From the NCBI GenBank assembly GCA_039583875.1, contig CM077159.1, forward strand, positions 100,989,787 to 101,053,786: DNA of 64,000 bases, written 5' to 3'. The translations under genes and the position numbers were made by a program. Below, in pieces: positions 11,786 to 22,031 of the stretch (positions are counted from its first letter, which is position 1; each line of letters starts with the position of its first letter). This DNA comes from Platanthera guangdongensis (taxonomy: Eukaryota > Streptophyta > Magnoliopsida > Asparagales > Orchidaceae). A model generated the notes under the pieces. The model saw only the letters and a program-made list of their open reading frames with translations. It was not told the origin of the DNA and did no database searches.

Positions 11786-11981
11786 ACGAGTTAACTTACA
11801 CCCACTCTCAAGAGCATCATAAAGGAGATCTTTCCAATACTTCGATATTATTATCAATCACAGAACATCACTTCTAGGGATCATGTTGATACACTGATAC
11901 GATCTCATTATGCTAGATACGATCTGTATGATGACTATCATCGTTCTTACCGAGCACTCGAAGAAATCTTATTGATCTTTC

Positions 11982-12038
11982 GACACATTATTATGATGAT
12001 TGAGTTCTATATCACACCATTCACCATAATAATGTGTC
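11982..12038. other. 14-bp perfect inverted repeat (hairpin)
   Basis: GACACATTATTATG at 11982-11995 is the exact reverse complement of CATAATAATGTGTC at 12025-12038, with a 29-nt spacer. It stands directly at the left edge of the minisatellite. It could be the termini of a tiny MITE remnant, or a structural element of the spacer. No CTRR end is present, so I do not call it a Helitron. Confidence 0.75.
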
Positions 12039-12039
12039 A

Positions 12040-12700
12040 AAAAATGCATGCACTTGCGAAAAATGCACGCCCGGGCGTAAAATTCACAGAAGGGCGAAAA
12101 ATGCGAGCCCCGGCAAAAAAAGCGTGTGTCGTACAAGGAAAAAATGTGTGTTCGTCAAACAAATGTGCACCGAATAAGAAAGAGCGTGGACGGGAGGAAA
12201 AAAAGCGAATGATAGGAAAATGCGCACCGGGAAATAAATGCCCATCCGGACAAAAATGAGCAGAAAACTTTATGCCCCGGCGAAAAATGCACGCTCAGGC
12301 AAATAATGTGTCCCCGGGCAAAAAATACTTCACGACGAAAAAAACTTGTATATGCGAAAATTGCGCATACAAGCAAAAAATACGCGTTCGACAAGCAAAT
12401 GCGCACCGGATAAATTAGAAATAGCTTGGTCAGGGGGAAAATTACGTGAATGAGAGGAAAATGCATACCAGGAAATAAATGCGCGTCCGGACAAAACATT
12501 GTATGTCCCGACGAAAAAATGCACGCTCAGGCAAATAATATGCCCTTGAGCAAAAGAATATGTGCGACGTCAAAAAATGTGTAGCCGCGCAAAAATTATG
12601 CAGGATGGCAAATAAATCCCACTCGGACAACAAATGTGCGGCCGTGCAATAAATATCTGCGGGAGAAATGTCTGTCTAGCCCGAAAAGGCACGCACCAGG
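12040..12700. repeat. Degenerate ~20-bp minisatellite, spacer-like
   Basis: About 30 imperfect units are built on the pattern CG-n-AAAAAATGCGC-n-CC(C/G)GG, such as GCGAAAAATGCACGC, GGCAAAAAATAC and GGAAATAAATGCGC. Runs of A alternate with CG-rich hexamers at about 20-bp spacing. With E3 removed, the array lies roughly 0.9 kb upstream of the 18S rRNA fragment. Short sub-repeats upstream of the 18S gene are typical of plant rDNA intergenic spacer. The open frames on either strand here are by-products of the repeat. Confidence 0.7.
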
Positions 12701-12930
12701 GAAAATTTAATATTGATGGTTTGGATTGCGAGTTGAATAATGCGCGGGCAGGCGCTATACATGCTGCACATTTTTAAGCTTTTAGGGGGTTTTGCACTCT
12801 TTGGGACTCATTTTTTGTGTATCTGAATTACATACTGGTAGTGGGAAGAAAATTTGATTGCGCGCTAGTGCTTGTTGTGCATGATATGCATTTCGTTAGA
12901 TCTTATGTCATGCCCCCAAATTTTCTTCTT
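12701..12930. other. Spacer left of E3; possible decayed Pol I start region
   Basis: No gene is seen. TTTAGGGGGT at 12781-12790 faintly resembles the plant RNA polymerase I initiator (TATATAAGGGG-type). Its distance to the 18S start after removing E3 would be about 0.8 kb, a plausible 5' external spacer length. This is a guess from position and weak similarity. Confidence 0.3.
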
Positions 12931-13169
12931 TATATTGTTGGAGTTACCATTATGATCTGGAAGTGATCAAACATGTAATCTCACTGCCAACGCGATATGA
13001 GCCTGCAGGGTCGCACATAAGAGATGTGGAGAAGTTGGATGATTGACTGTGTTGGTAAAGGTTGTCAATCACCGACCTGAATGGGGTTGTGGGCAAAGTG
13101 TTGCCTTAAAGGTTCGTCGGGTTGGGCAAATGTTGCCTTGGAGGACTGGTTAGAATTGTCGTTCGTGGG

Positions 13170-13500
13170 TCGATAACCATCGTCGAGAATAGATATTCTG
13201 ATTCCCGCCGATCGACGAGAATCGTCACTCTGATTCTCGCCGATCGATGAGAATCGTCGAGAATAAATATGCTGATTCTCGACGATCGACGAGTTCGACA
13301 AGTATCGTCGACCGCGGCTCGACGATCGACGAGATTCGTCGTGTATCATCAAGCGCGGCTCGACGATCGGCGAGAATCGTCGAGTATTGTACTCTGATTC
13401 TCGCCGATCCTAGGTGATACCCGCCGACTGATTCTCGCCGAACCTGCCGAGTGATTCTCGCCGATTGTCGCCGATTCTCACCGACTGATACTCGCCGATT
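13170..13500. repeat. GATTCTCG-NCGA palindromic array in the E3 5' LTR
   Basis: TTCTCG(A/C)CGAT and its complement ATCG(A/T)CGAGAA alternate at short spacing, forming many potential stems immediately upstream of the TATA box. The same array is in the 3' LTR (22265-22596). The LTR of the unrelated element E6 uses a very similar motif (57262-57575). Confidence 0.85.
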
Positions 13501-13562
13501 CTGGAACCCTATTTCTGGGTGGTCTGCGGATTGCGATTTTCCTAAGTCTTTTATGCCTTCGG

Positions 13563-13570
13563 TATAAAAG
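13563..13570 (+). promoter_or_regulatory. TATA box of the E3 5' LTR
   Basis: TATAAAAG in a GGTATAAAAGGG context, about 520 bp before the LTR end. The identical box is at 22659-22666 in the 3' LTR. It sits just downstream of the palindromic array, as expected for the core promoter of an LTR. Confidence 0.7.
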
Positions 13571-14086
13571 GGACACTTAGGGTTTTCGGGTATTACAAGT
13601 TTTGGCAGCCGATCGAATCGATTTTGACGGAAGCCGTTCCGCTCGATCCGCCGATCCCGAATCCCGTCGCTGTCGGAAGTGTTCCGCCGCCGCCGTGTTC
13701 GCTCCATCGACCTCTCTCTCTCCGGCGATCGTCGCTGGCGTTGCAATCCCTGGCGCGGACCTAGCAGTCCGTGGGAAAGCAAGGTGCGGTCTCCTCCATC
13801 CCGATAATCCGTGCGACGGATAGATCGGCATTCTCCCGCTCGTGTGGATTTCTGCAGAGACGTGGATACTATTCCACGTAGAACTCGCCACTAGCAAGAA
13901 GACGAAGTTTGGAGCATCTCCGTTGAGTTGTAACTCAACGCCACCGAGGTAATTTTTGCATAGTTGTTTGATAACTTCTTGATTCAACTATCATGGCCCG
14001 ATCCCATTACTTTTGGGTTTTCTTGATGTTTTATTCTTCCGCTGCGTGCACAACTGTTGTGCCATCTTCATAGAGAAACCCAACAG

Positions 14087-14098
14087 TGGTATCAGAGC
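14087..14098 (+). other. E3 primer binding site
   Basis: TGGTATCAGAGC, one base after the 5' LTR, is complementary to the 3' end of the initiator-Met tRNA. The following 14099-15068 is the untranslated leader before gag; I see no gene in it. Confidence 0.9.
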
Positions 14099-15068
14099 CA
14101 GGTTTCGGCCATGATTGTTGTATTGGACGTTTTTGTTATTCCAATGCGTGTAAACCTAGGGATTTAGAAGTGTTCTAAATGTCTAGATTTAGTCTTGGTT
14201 CCCCGCCAAGAACGTCTGGAATTTCGTGGTAATTTCTAATTGTTAGAAATTGTGATTTCTTTAGCAGTAATCATCCCTCGATTTTGTTTTGGATTTTGAA
14301 TCCAACAAAGAGAGATGAGCTTGTCTACTGCTTTAAGTTGAGTTGTCTTTGCTTTTGTCCAATGCATGTAAATCTGAGGATTTGGAAATTTCCGGATGTT
14401 CAGATTTAGCCCTTCCTTCTATCAAATGTTGATGGTGTCAGGATGTGCACATAAGGGATGCATATGGTTTAGGAAAATTATTTTTCTTTGGATGTGCATA
14501 TTGATCAAATGTTGATCATGGTTAATTGTTAACCTATAATTGAAAAATCCCTTCATCAAATATTAAGTGTTCGGATGCCTTCCGATGGATGACACTCTTC
14601 CTGCCTCGATCGATGAAGTGTGGGCTTGCCAAAGCAAGGTGCATTAATCTATCTTGGTAAGGGTGCGAGCGGATAATTGTGATATCCCACTGTCGACATC
14701 GGGTCCATCTTAACTAGGTGACCTCAAAGGTTGAGTGCCTAGAGGCATAGGGTTGGCATGCACCATATGATGGATGCGAATAAGGAGTTATTCACCAACC
14801 ATACAAGAATTGCATGATGATGCAATCGGCAAGCGTTGCCTACCTAAATAACCGCATCGTGAGAGGAACGCCAAAGCGGACTCATAGTGTTGGTGAAATA
14901 CGGATCTTGTCCACTAAGAGAGTAGCTCGCATGAACTCTCCGAATTGTTAGTGAGGGCTATCATTTCGAATAAAATAGTGGGAGTGTTTTAATTGAAATC
15001 CAAATTAAAATAATTGTATTTGAAATTTTGGTACTGATTTTATTCTGCATAAATTCTTGTAGAATTCC

Positions 15069-18000
15069 ATGGCAAGTGTTTCACACTCCACTTTGTCTCT
15101 GAGAGCCATCCTTGAGAAGGATAAGCTCAGTGGGACAAATTACATGGACTGGTATAGGAATCTGAGAATTGTTCTCAGGCAAGAGCGAAAGCTCTATGTC
15201 TTGGAAGAAGGAGCCCCCGAGGTGCCGACCGGGAACTCTTCCCATGCTGAGAAGGATACTTATAAGAAGTATACTGATGATGCTTTAGATGTCAAATGCC
15301 TTATGCTTGCCACTATGAACTCTGAGCTTCAGAAGCAACATGAGAACATGGGGTGCAAGGAGATTGACGAGCATCTCAAGAAAATGTTTCAAGGGCAGGC
15401 TCGTCAAGAGAGGTTCGACATCACAAAAGCGTTGTTTCAGTGCAAGATGGGAGTTCGAGACTCAGTATGGACTCACGTACTCAAGATGATTGGGTATATA
15501 GAGAACCTTGAAAGGCTGGGTTTTCCTCTTGGTCAAGAGTTGGCCACTGATCTGATCCTGCAATCGTTGCCGGACAGTTATGAGCAGTTCGTCTTGAACT
15601 ACAACATGAATGAAATAGACAAGACACTGGCCGAACTCCTAGGCATGTTGAGAACTGCCGAAATCAACATGAAGAAGGCCAAGCCTGCCAGCCCCATACT
15701 GATGGTGCATAAGGGCAAGGGCAAGGCCAAGGGTTCTAAGAAGACGAAGGTGGGACCTAAGTCATATCTTGAGCCCAAGTCTTCTGCACTGATGAAAAAG
15801 AAAAGCACGGTGAAGGAAGGGAAATGCCACCACTGTGATAAGGCTGGTCATTGGAGGAGGAACTGTCCTTCGTACATTGAGGGTCTGCAGAAATTGAGGG
15901 GAGGTATGACTTCCGCTTCAAATGTCTACGTTATAGAGATAAACCTTTCTACTCCTTCATCTTGGGTATTGGATACCGGATGTGGTTCTCACATTTGTAC
16001 AAATGTGCAGGAACTGGGAAGGAGAAGATTGCTGAGTAAAGGGGAGGTGGACCTCCGCGTCGGCAATGGAGCAAGAGTTGCTGCTGTAGCCGTAGGAGTT
16101 TACCGTCTTTCTTTGCCCAGTGGGCTTGTAATAGAACTTGATAATTGTTATTTTGTTCCGGCCATAACTAGAAACATTATATCTATTTCATGTTTGGACA
16201 TGATTGGATTTTCTTTTATAATTAAGAACAACTGTTGTTCTATATTTAAGAATGATGTTTGTTATGTTGTAGCCCAATTGTTTAATGTTCTTTATGTTTT
16301 GAACTTGGACCATCTGATCTGTAATGTAGAAAATAATAAAAGACTAAGAACAAATGACTCGAACCCTACGTTTCTCTGGCATTGTCGTTTGGGCCATATC
16401 AACGAGAAGCGCATATCCAAGCTTCATAGAGATGGACTTTTGGACTCATTTGATTATGAATCATTTGAGCGATGCGAATCTTGTTTGTTAGGCAAGATGA
16501 CTAAAGCTCCTTTCACTGGTTATACTGAGAGGGCTGAGGATCTCTTGGGTGTTGTACATAGTGATGTATGCGGACCCATGAGTTCCATGGCTAGAGGTGG
16601 GTATTTCTACTTTGTTACATTTATTGATGATTTCAGTAGATACGGATATGTGTATCTTATGAAGTGCAAATCCGAGACCTTTGAAAAGTTCAAAGAGTTC
16701 AAAAATGAAGTAGAAAACCAGTTGGGTAAAAGGGTTAAAGCACATCGATCTGATCGATGTGGCGAATACCTGAGTCATGAGTTCCGTGATCATCTGAAAG
16801 AGTGTGGTATTGTATCACAGCTCACTCCACCTAGAACACCATAACATAATGGTGTGTCTGAGAGGAGAAATCGTACTCTATTAGACATGGTACGTTCGAT
16901 GATGAGTCATGCAGACTTGCTTGTTTCCTTTTGGGGTTTTGCTTTAGAGACTGCTGCAATGACATTGAATCGCGCTCCAACGAAAATGGTTCTGAAGACA
17001 CCATATGAGATATGGACTGGGAAGCGTCCTAGTATGTCGTTCATTAAAATTTGGGGTTGTGAGGCATACGTGAGACGTCAAATGCCTGACAAGCTGGAAC
17101 CCAAATCGGATAAATGTTATCTGGTGGGATATCCTAAGGAAACGAAAGGTTATTACTTTTACCTACCGTCTGAGGGCAAAGTGTTTGTCGCAAAGACTGG
17201 TGTATTCTTGGAGAAAGAGTTCTTATCAAGAAAGACTGAGAAGGTAGAGCTTGAAGAAGTTCAAGAACCACATGTAGTGAATGAACCGGAATTGGATCCT
17301 GAGACAGGACTACAAGATGTTGTAACTAGAGAACCTGCTCAGGGAACACAAGTCCTACGTAGATCTGGTAGACCGAGGTTTGAGCCTGAGAGATATGGAT
17401 TTCTCGTGTCTCAAATAGATAATGTGTTGCTTATGGATCATGATGATGAACCAGCAACCTACCAAGAGGTTATGAATGGACCGGACTCCGACAAATGGCT
17501 TGAGGCTATGAAATCCGAAATGGACTCCATGTATGCAAACCAAGTTTGGAACTTGGTGGAACCACCTGAAGGGGAACGACCCATAGGGTGCAAGTGGGTC
17601 TTCAAGAAGAAGACCGACATGGATGGGAATGTACAGACATTCAAAGGGCGACTGGTGGCTAAGGGTTTCAATAAATTCATGGTATTGACTATGATGAGAC
17701 CTTTTCCACTGTTGCCATGGTAAAGTCCATAAGGATATTGCTTGCTGTTGCTGCGTATTATGACTACGAGATCTGACAGATGGATGTCAAAACGGCTTTC
17801 CTTAATGGAAACCTCCTTGAGGAAGTGTATATAACACAACCCGAGGGTTTTGTATCCCCAGATGAAGCCACTAAAATATGCAAGCTGAATAAGTCCATTT
17901 ATGGACTGAAACAGGCCTCTCGAAGTTGGAATCTTCGTTTTGATGAGAAAATCAAAGAGTTTGGTTTCATCAAGAATGAAGATGAGCCTTGTGTTTACAA

Positions 18001-19006
18001 GCGAATCAGTGGGAGCATTGTTGTCTTCCTGATATTGTATGTAGATGACATACTGTTGATTGGGAATGACATTCCTACCCTGAAAGTTGTTAAGAACAAC
18101 CTAGAGAACTGCTTTTCAATGAAGGATTTGGGTGAAGCGACTTATATACTCGGTATTAAGATCTATAGAGATAGATCAAAGAAGTTGCTGGGTTTGACCC
18201 AGGGTACGTACATCGAAAAGGTGTTGAAGCGGTTCAACATGCTTGAGTCCAAGAAAGGATTCTTGCCCATGTCTCATGGTGTGAATCTCTCTGAGGACCA
18301 GTGTCCAAAGACTTGTGAAGATAAGGACCACATGAAGTTGATTCCATATGCTTCGGCAATTGGATCAATCATGTACGCGATGTTATGTACTCGACCCGAC
18401 GTCTCATTTGCTTTGAGCATGACTAGCAGGTATCAGTCAGACCCCGGTGAGTGTCACTGGATTGCAGTCAAGAATGTCCTGAAGTACTTGAGAAGGACTA
18501 AGGATGCGTTCTTGGTGTATGGTGGAGAGGAAGAGCTCGTTGTAAGTGGTTACACGGATGCTAGCTTCCAAACTGATAGAGACGACTCCAAGTCTCAGTT
18601 AGGTTTTGTGTTTTGCCTGAATGGAGGAGCTGTGAGCTGGAAGAGTTCCAAGAAAGAGACAGTTGCTGATTCTACAACAGAGGCCGAGTATATCGCAGCA
18701 GCTAATGCGGCGAAGGAGGCTGTATGGATTAGGAAATTCATCGGCGAGCTTGATGTAGTTCCTAGCATTGTTGGTCCCGTAGTTCTCTACTGTGATAACA
18801 ATGGTGCAATTGCACAATCTAAGCAACCTAGATCTCATCAGCGCTCCAAGCACATACTTCGGCGGTTTCATCTTATTCGTGAGATTGTCGAACGAGGAGA
18901 TGTAAACATTTGCAGAGTGCCGACTGAGGAGAATATTGCGGATCCACTGACAAAGCCTCTCGCGCAGAGAAAGCATGATGGTCATACTAGATCGATGGGT
19001 ATATGA
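15069..19006 (+). pseudogene. E3 gag-pol polyprotein, three disabling changes
   Basis: One frame encodes gag (N-terminal LSGTNYMDWYRNLRIVL), then a CCHC zinc knuckle at residues ~253-266 (CHHCDKAGHWRRNC). The protease DTG follows at ~302-304, then integrase (HHCC zinc site with WHCRLGH and CESCLLGK; catalytic VHSDVCGP and HRSDRCGEY), RT (LILYVDDILLIG) and RNase H (TEAEYIAA). A TAA at 16842-16844 replaces the Gln of the usual TPQHNG motif. A frameshift lies near 17675. A TGA at 17774-17776 replaces a Trp just before QMDVKTAFLNG. Both stops are C-to-T or G-to-A changes, as expected after cytosine deamination. The start ATG at 15069 fits the family's MAS-type N-terminus. Length is normal (~1310 codons). 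Confidence 0.92.
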
Positions 19007-19569
19007 TACCTAAATGATCAAGTCTAGTGAGAATCTTGTGGATTGCATGTAAACCTGTATTTTGTTGGCTATTTGTTCATATGATGAACTGTGTACCTAG
19101 TTTTTCTTTTACAATTAATGGCAAGTTCTTTTATTATGAATTTCTCTATATGATAGTTAAATGTTAACATAATAGATACTCTTAGAATGTTCGCTTACAT
19201 GGGACATCAAGTACATGACTTGAATGTGAGAGCCTGTGATTTATTTGAAGCTTCATTCTGAAAGGTCCCTGGTCGAGTATCATCATAGAAGCTTAGGGTG
19301 ATGATGGTACATGAAGACTAGCACGTGCGTTGACTGATGATCGGTTCTCACAGGTCATGATATTGTGATATCAAGTCATCACGTGGGTACTTGTTAGTGA
19401 ACAATTTGTACTGGACAAACCCAACCTGAGACTACTCTGTGGATTGTCATCCAATCGTGTCACGAGTAGGTCTCAATTGACAATGGTGTTGTGGTCCTTT
19501 GACCTGAAGTCGCAGCATTCATCAAGTGAGGAAGAGCGTGCTTTGATGCCATCTAAAGTCTTTCTTGAG

Positions 19570-19574
19570 AAAGG
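19570..19574. repeat. Target site duplication of the solo LTR (AAAGG, left)
   Basis: AAAGG here and at 21607-21611 bracket the solo LTR exactly. E3's own 3' untranslated sequence (19007-19569) resumes at 21612 and runs to the polypurine tract at 22031. Confidence 0.88.
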
Positions 19575-19854
19575 TGAAAGATATAGTACCTAAACACCTA
19601 GAGGGGGGTGAATAGGTGACTTAATTCTTTTTAACTTTTTATGGCAGCAATCAGTTTACAACACAGATTTTAATCTACTTTAGCACAGCAATCACACAGC
19701 ATTCACAGCTAATCACAGCACACAGAAGACACACAGTTTTATAGTGCTTCCCCAAGGGTTGGGTACATCCACTTTCCCTCTTCGCCTATCTAGCAGTGTA
19801 CTAGATTCGGCCAATCTTCTCCACTATCTCAGAACCCAAACTGGTTCCTACACC

Positions 19855-20035
19855 TTAGGCCCAAGGCCCTACAACTCAGCTTTTCCACAAAGCCTACACT
19901 CAGCCACAAAGGCCTACACTCAGCCACCCAGGCCTACACTCAGCCACAAAAGGCCTACACTCAGAGATTCCAATCTCCTACACTCAGGCTCCCAAGCCCT
20001 ACACTCAGCCTTTATAATTACAGGCTTACAAACAC
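19855..20035. repeat. ~20-bp tandem repeat in the solo LTR (CCTACACTCAGCCACAA)
   Basis: About eight imperfect units containing (G)GCCTACACTCAG lie downstream of the TATA box as the LTR is transcribed (minus strand), so in the R/U5 part or leader RNA. The plus-strand open frame at 19744-20106 is a repeat by-product. Confidence 0.8.
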
Positions 20036-20437
20036 TCAGATCCAAAGGATCCTACAAGATAAAAATGAATTTACAAATGATAACTCAGCAACTCAGAAAC
20101 AAGTGAGGGGAGTTGTGAGTTTCTTGATGAGTTCTTGGAAGAACTCAGCTGGATTCAATCTGACTTAGCTTTTTTCAAAGCTTCTTGAAAGTAGAACTCA
20201 ATAAGATTGACTTCTTCTGCAGTTGATCATTGACCTCTGCTTCTTAAGATCCAGAATAAATCTGAACCCTTCTTCTCAGCCTAGTTCCAATGGCTGATTT
20301 TGTGGATGGAGCCCTCTCTCTCCAACTTCTTAGATCTGCATTTGGACATCTAGATCTTCTTGTTTAGATACTTGATCAATAAATTGAACAACTCTGTGAA
20401 CCACTTTTGAACAACAGTTTCTGTAGATTGTATGAGC

Positions 20438-20447
20438 CTATTTATAG
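20438..20447 (-). promoter_or_regulatory. TATA box of the solo LTR
   Basis: Minus-strand CTATAAATAG, just downstream (in LTR orientation) of the GTGTCGACAC array, as in the other LTRs of this window. Confidence 0.6.
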
Positions 20448-20577
20448 GCTTTCTTCATGGTAACCGACTGGTCCGGTCCATAACTGAATTCTGACATCTC
20501 TGACAGGTGCTGTAGACCGGCTGGAACGGCAGCTGTCAAGTCATCCAGTCAGTTCTTGAAAGTTCTCTAACTGTCTG

Positions 20578-21465
20578 AAAGTGTCGAGACTTTTTGTCTT
20601 TAAGTGTCGACACTTATAGACTAAGTGTCGACACAAGTTGTGTAAGTGTCGACACAAGTCTACAAGGTGTCGACACAACTCCTTGTGTTGTAGATACTAT
20701 GTCTCGACACAGTTTCTTCATCATGTGTCGACACTGAAATTGAGTGTCGACACAAGTACTTGATCTTCTGTATTTTGCTGAAATCTTCTAAGTGTCGACA
20801 CATCTCCTTTGTGTCGACACATCTTCATGTGTTGAATCTGTTAAGTGTTGACACTGCTTCTTGGTGTCGACACATCTTCATGTTGATACTTGTTGAGTGT
20901 CGACACAGCTCCTTGTGTCGACACATTCTTCTTCTTGTTGAGACTTCAGCTGAGTGTCGACACATTCTCATAGTGTCGACACTTGTACTTAGAATAATTT
21001 GTTGAACTTTGCTAATCTTTGCTAAGTGTCGACACAGCTCCTTGTGTTGACACTTTCTTCAAGTGTTGAGTCTTCAGTTAAGTGTCGACACATTGTTCTG
21101 GGTGTCGACACTTACTTCAAGTGTTGACTCTTCTGCTAAGTGTCGACACATTATTCTGAGTGTCGACACTTGTACTTGGTCTCTACTGACTTTTGCTGAG
21201 TGTCGACACAGCTCCAAGTGTCGACACTTTCTGGTGTAGACACAGTTCTTCTAGGTGTCGACACTGCTGTTAAGTGTCGACACTGCTTTACTGTACTTTC
21301 TTCATTGAGTGTCGACACAGCTCCTTGTGTCGACACTTTCTGTCTGGTGTCGACTCTGTATCCCAGGTGTCGACACAATGACTCCAAGTGTCGACACTGC
21401 TTGCCTGGGTGTCGACACAAGTCTTCTTAAGTGTCGACACTTTCCCTCTGGGTGTCTACATATGT
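20578..21465. repeat. GTGTCGACAC palindrome array in the solo LTR
   Basis: About 30 copies of the self-complementary decamer GTGTCGACAC or one-base variants occur over ~890 bp, 15-40 bp apart. They are joined by short spacers of the type AGCTCCTT or TTCTTCAA. The array lies immediately upstream of the TATA box. Each unit holds a SalI-type GTCGAC core with a CpG. It resembles the smaller block in E1's LTRs. Confidence 0.9.
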
Positions 21466-22031
21466 ACTTAGAAACTTTTTGCTTCAGTCCTACAAATGCT
21501 TAACCTGCACAAGTAACTCAAAATACATCAAATACATTTTGATGTATATCATTGAGTTGGGTGAGGCTTCTTCAAATCAGGTACATTTAGACCAATGTAC
21601 CCAACAAAAGGTTGATGATAAGGGTGGTTGTTGGGCATGTTATGAATCATTTGGGTGTTTGTGTGTGAGCAGATATGGGATTTGTCCTTCTGTATGACAG
21701 GAGTTGCATCCATGGGCCCCTTGATGGAACTGGACTGAGAAATGCATGGTCATGCTTGGTTGAGTCAATATGTGATATTGGACTCACCATTCTCTGGAAG
21801 TTCGTCCTGGATCAAGAAACTTGGATTGAGCTATTACAAGGGTGACACGGTCCATGCCTCTAGTTCTTTCCGGATGTAAGGGACAAAGGGACAAAGACAA
21901 CGCTGATACATTGATCATAAAGGCTTATGAGTTATAAACTCTTATTGCTTGGGGAGCAATGATGCATTGCTAGATGCCGCTCATTGTTTGTGAGGTTTTT
22001 GCTTTGATACTTTCGAGATCAAGTGGGAGTC

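Larger units (their letters stand above)
12936..14085 (+). repeat. E3 5' LTR (1150 bp)
   Basis: It runs from TGTTGGAGTT to AACCCAACA. A good TATA box (TATAAAAG) is at 13563-13570, with the inferred transcript start shortly after. Upstream of it, about 13170-13500 is an array of GATTCTCGCCGA / TCGACGAGAATCG half-sites. It is followed directly by the primer site. Confidence 0.93.
19575..21606 (-). mobile_element. Solo LTR of a Sirevirus-like copia element (2032 bp)
   Basis: A lone LTR inserted in E3's 3' region. On the minus strand it begins TGTTGGGTACATT and ends CTTTCA, and it has perfect AAAGG target duplications. No internal sequence is present, so it arose by LTR-LTR recombination. A minus-strand TATA box (CTATAAATAG) is at 20438-20447. 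Its terminal sequence on the plus strand (CACCTAGAGGGGGGTGAATAG) resembles those of E1, E2 and E6, placing it in the same lineage. It must be younger than E3. Confidence 0.92.

Noticed and set aside
11982..12038. Helitron 3' terminus
   Set aside because: The stem is longer than the usual Helitron hairpin, no CTRR end follows within ~12 bp, and no TC start was found.
12155..12633. Several overlapping minus-strand frames of 60-115 codons
   Set aside because: They run through the degenerate minisatellite, whose A-runs and CG-words rarely make stops. The peptides are repeats of the unit.
14087..14098. Possible tRNA-Met gene piece
   Set aside because: It is a 12-base primer binding site at the LTR edge; no tRNA body is present. 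The same holds for 9675-9686 and 27616-27627.
15599..15808. Antisense frames over copia and LINE genes
   Set aside because: They are shadows of conserved coding sequence on the other strand, with no independent motif.
20578..21465. CRISPR-like array of spaced repeats
   Set aside because: The repeat is only ~10 bp and self-complementary, spacing is irregular, there are no cas genes, and it lies inside a plant LTR with target duplications.
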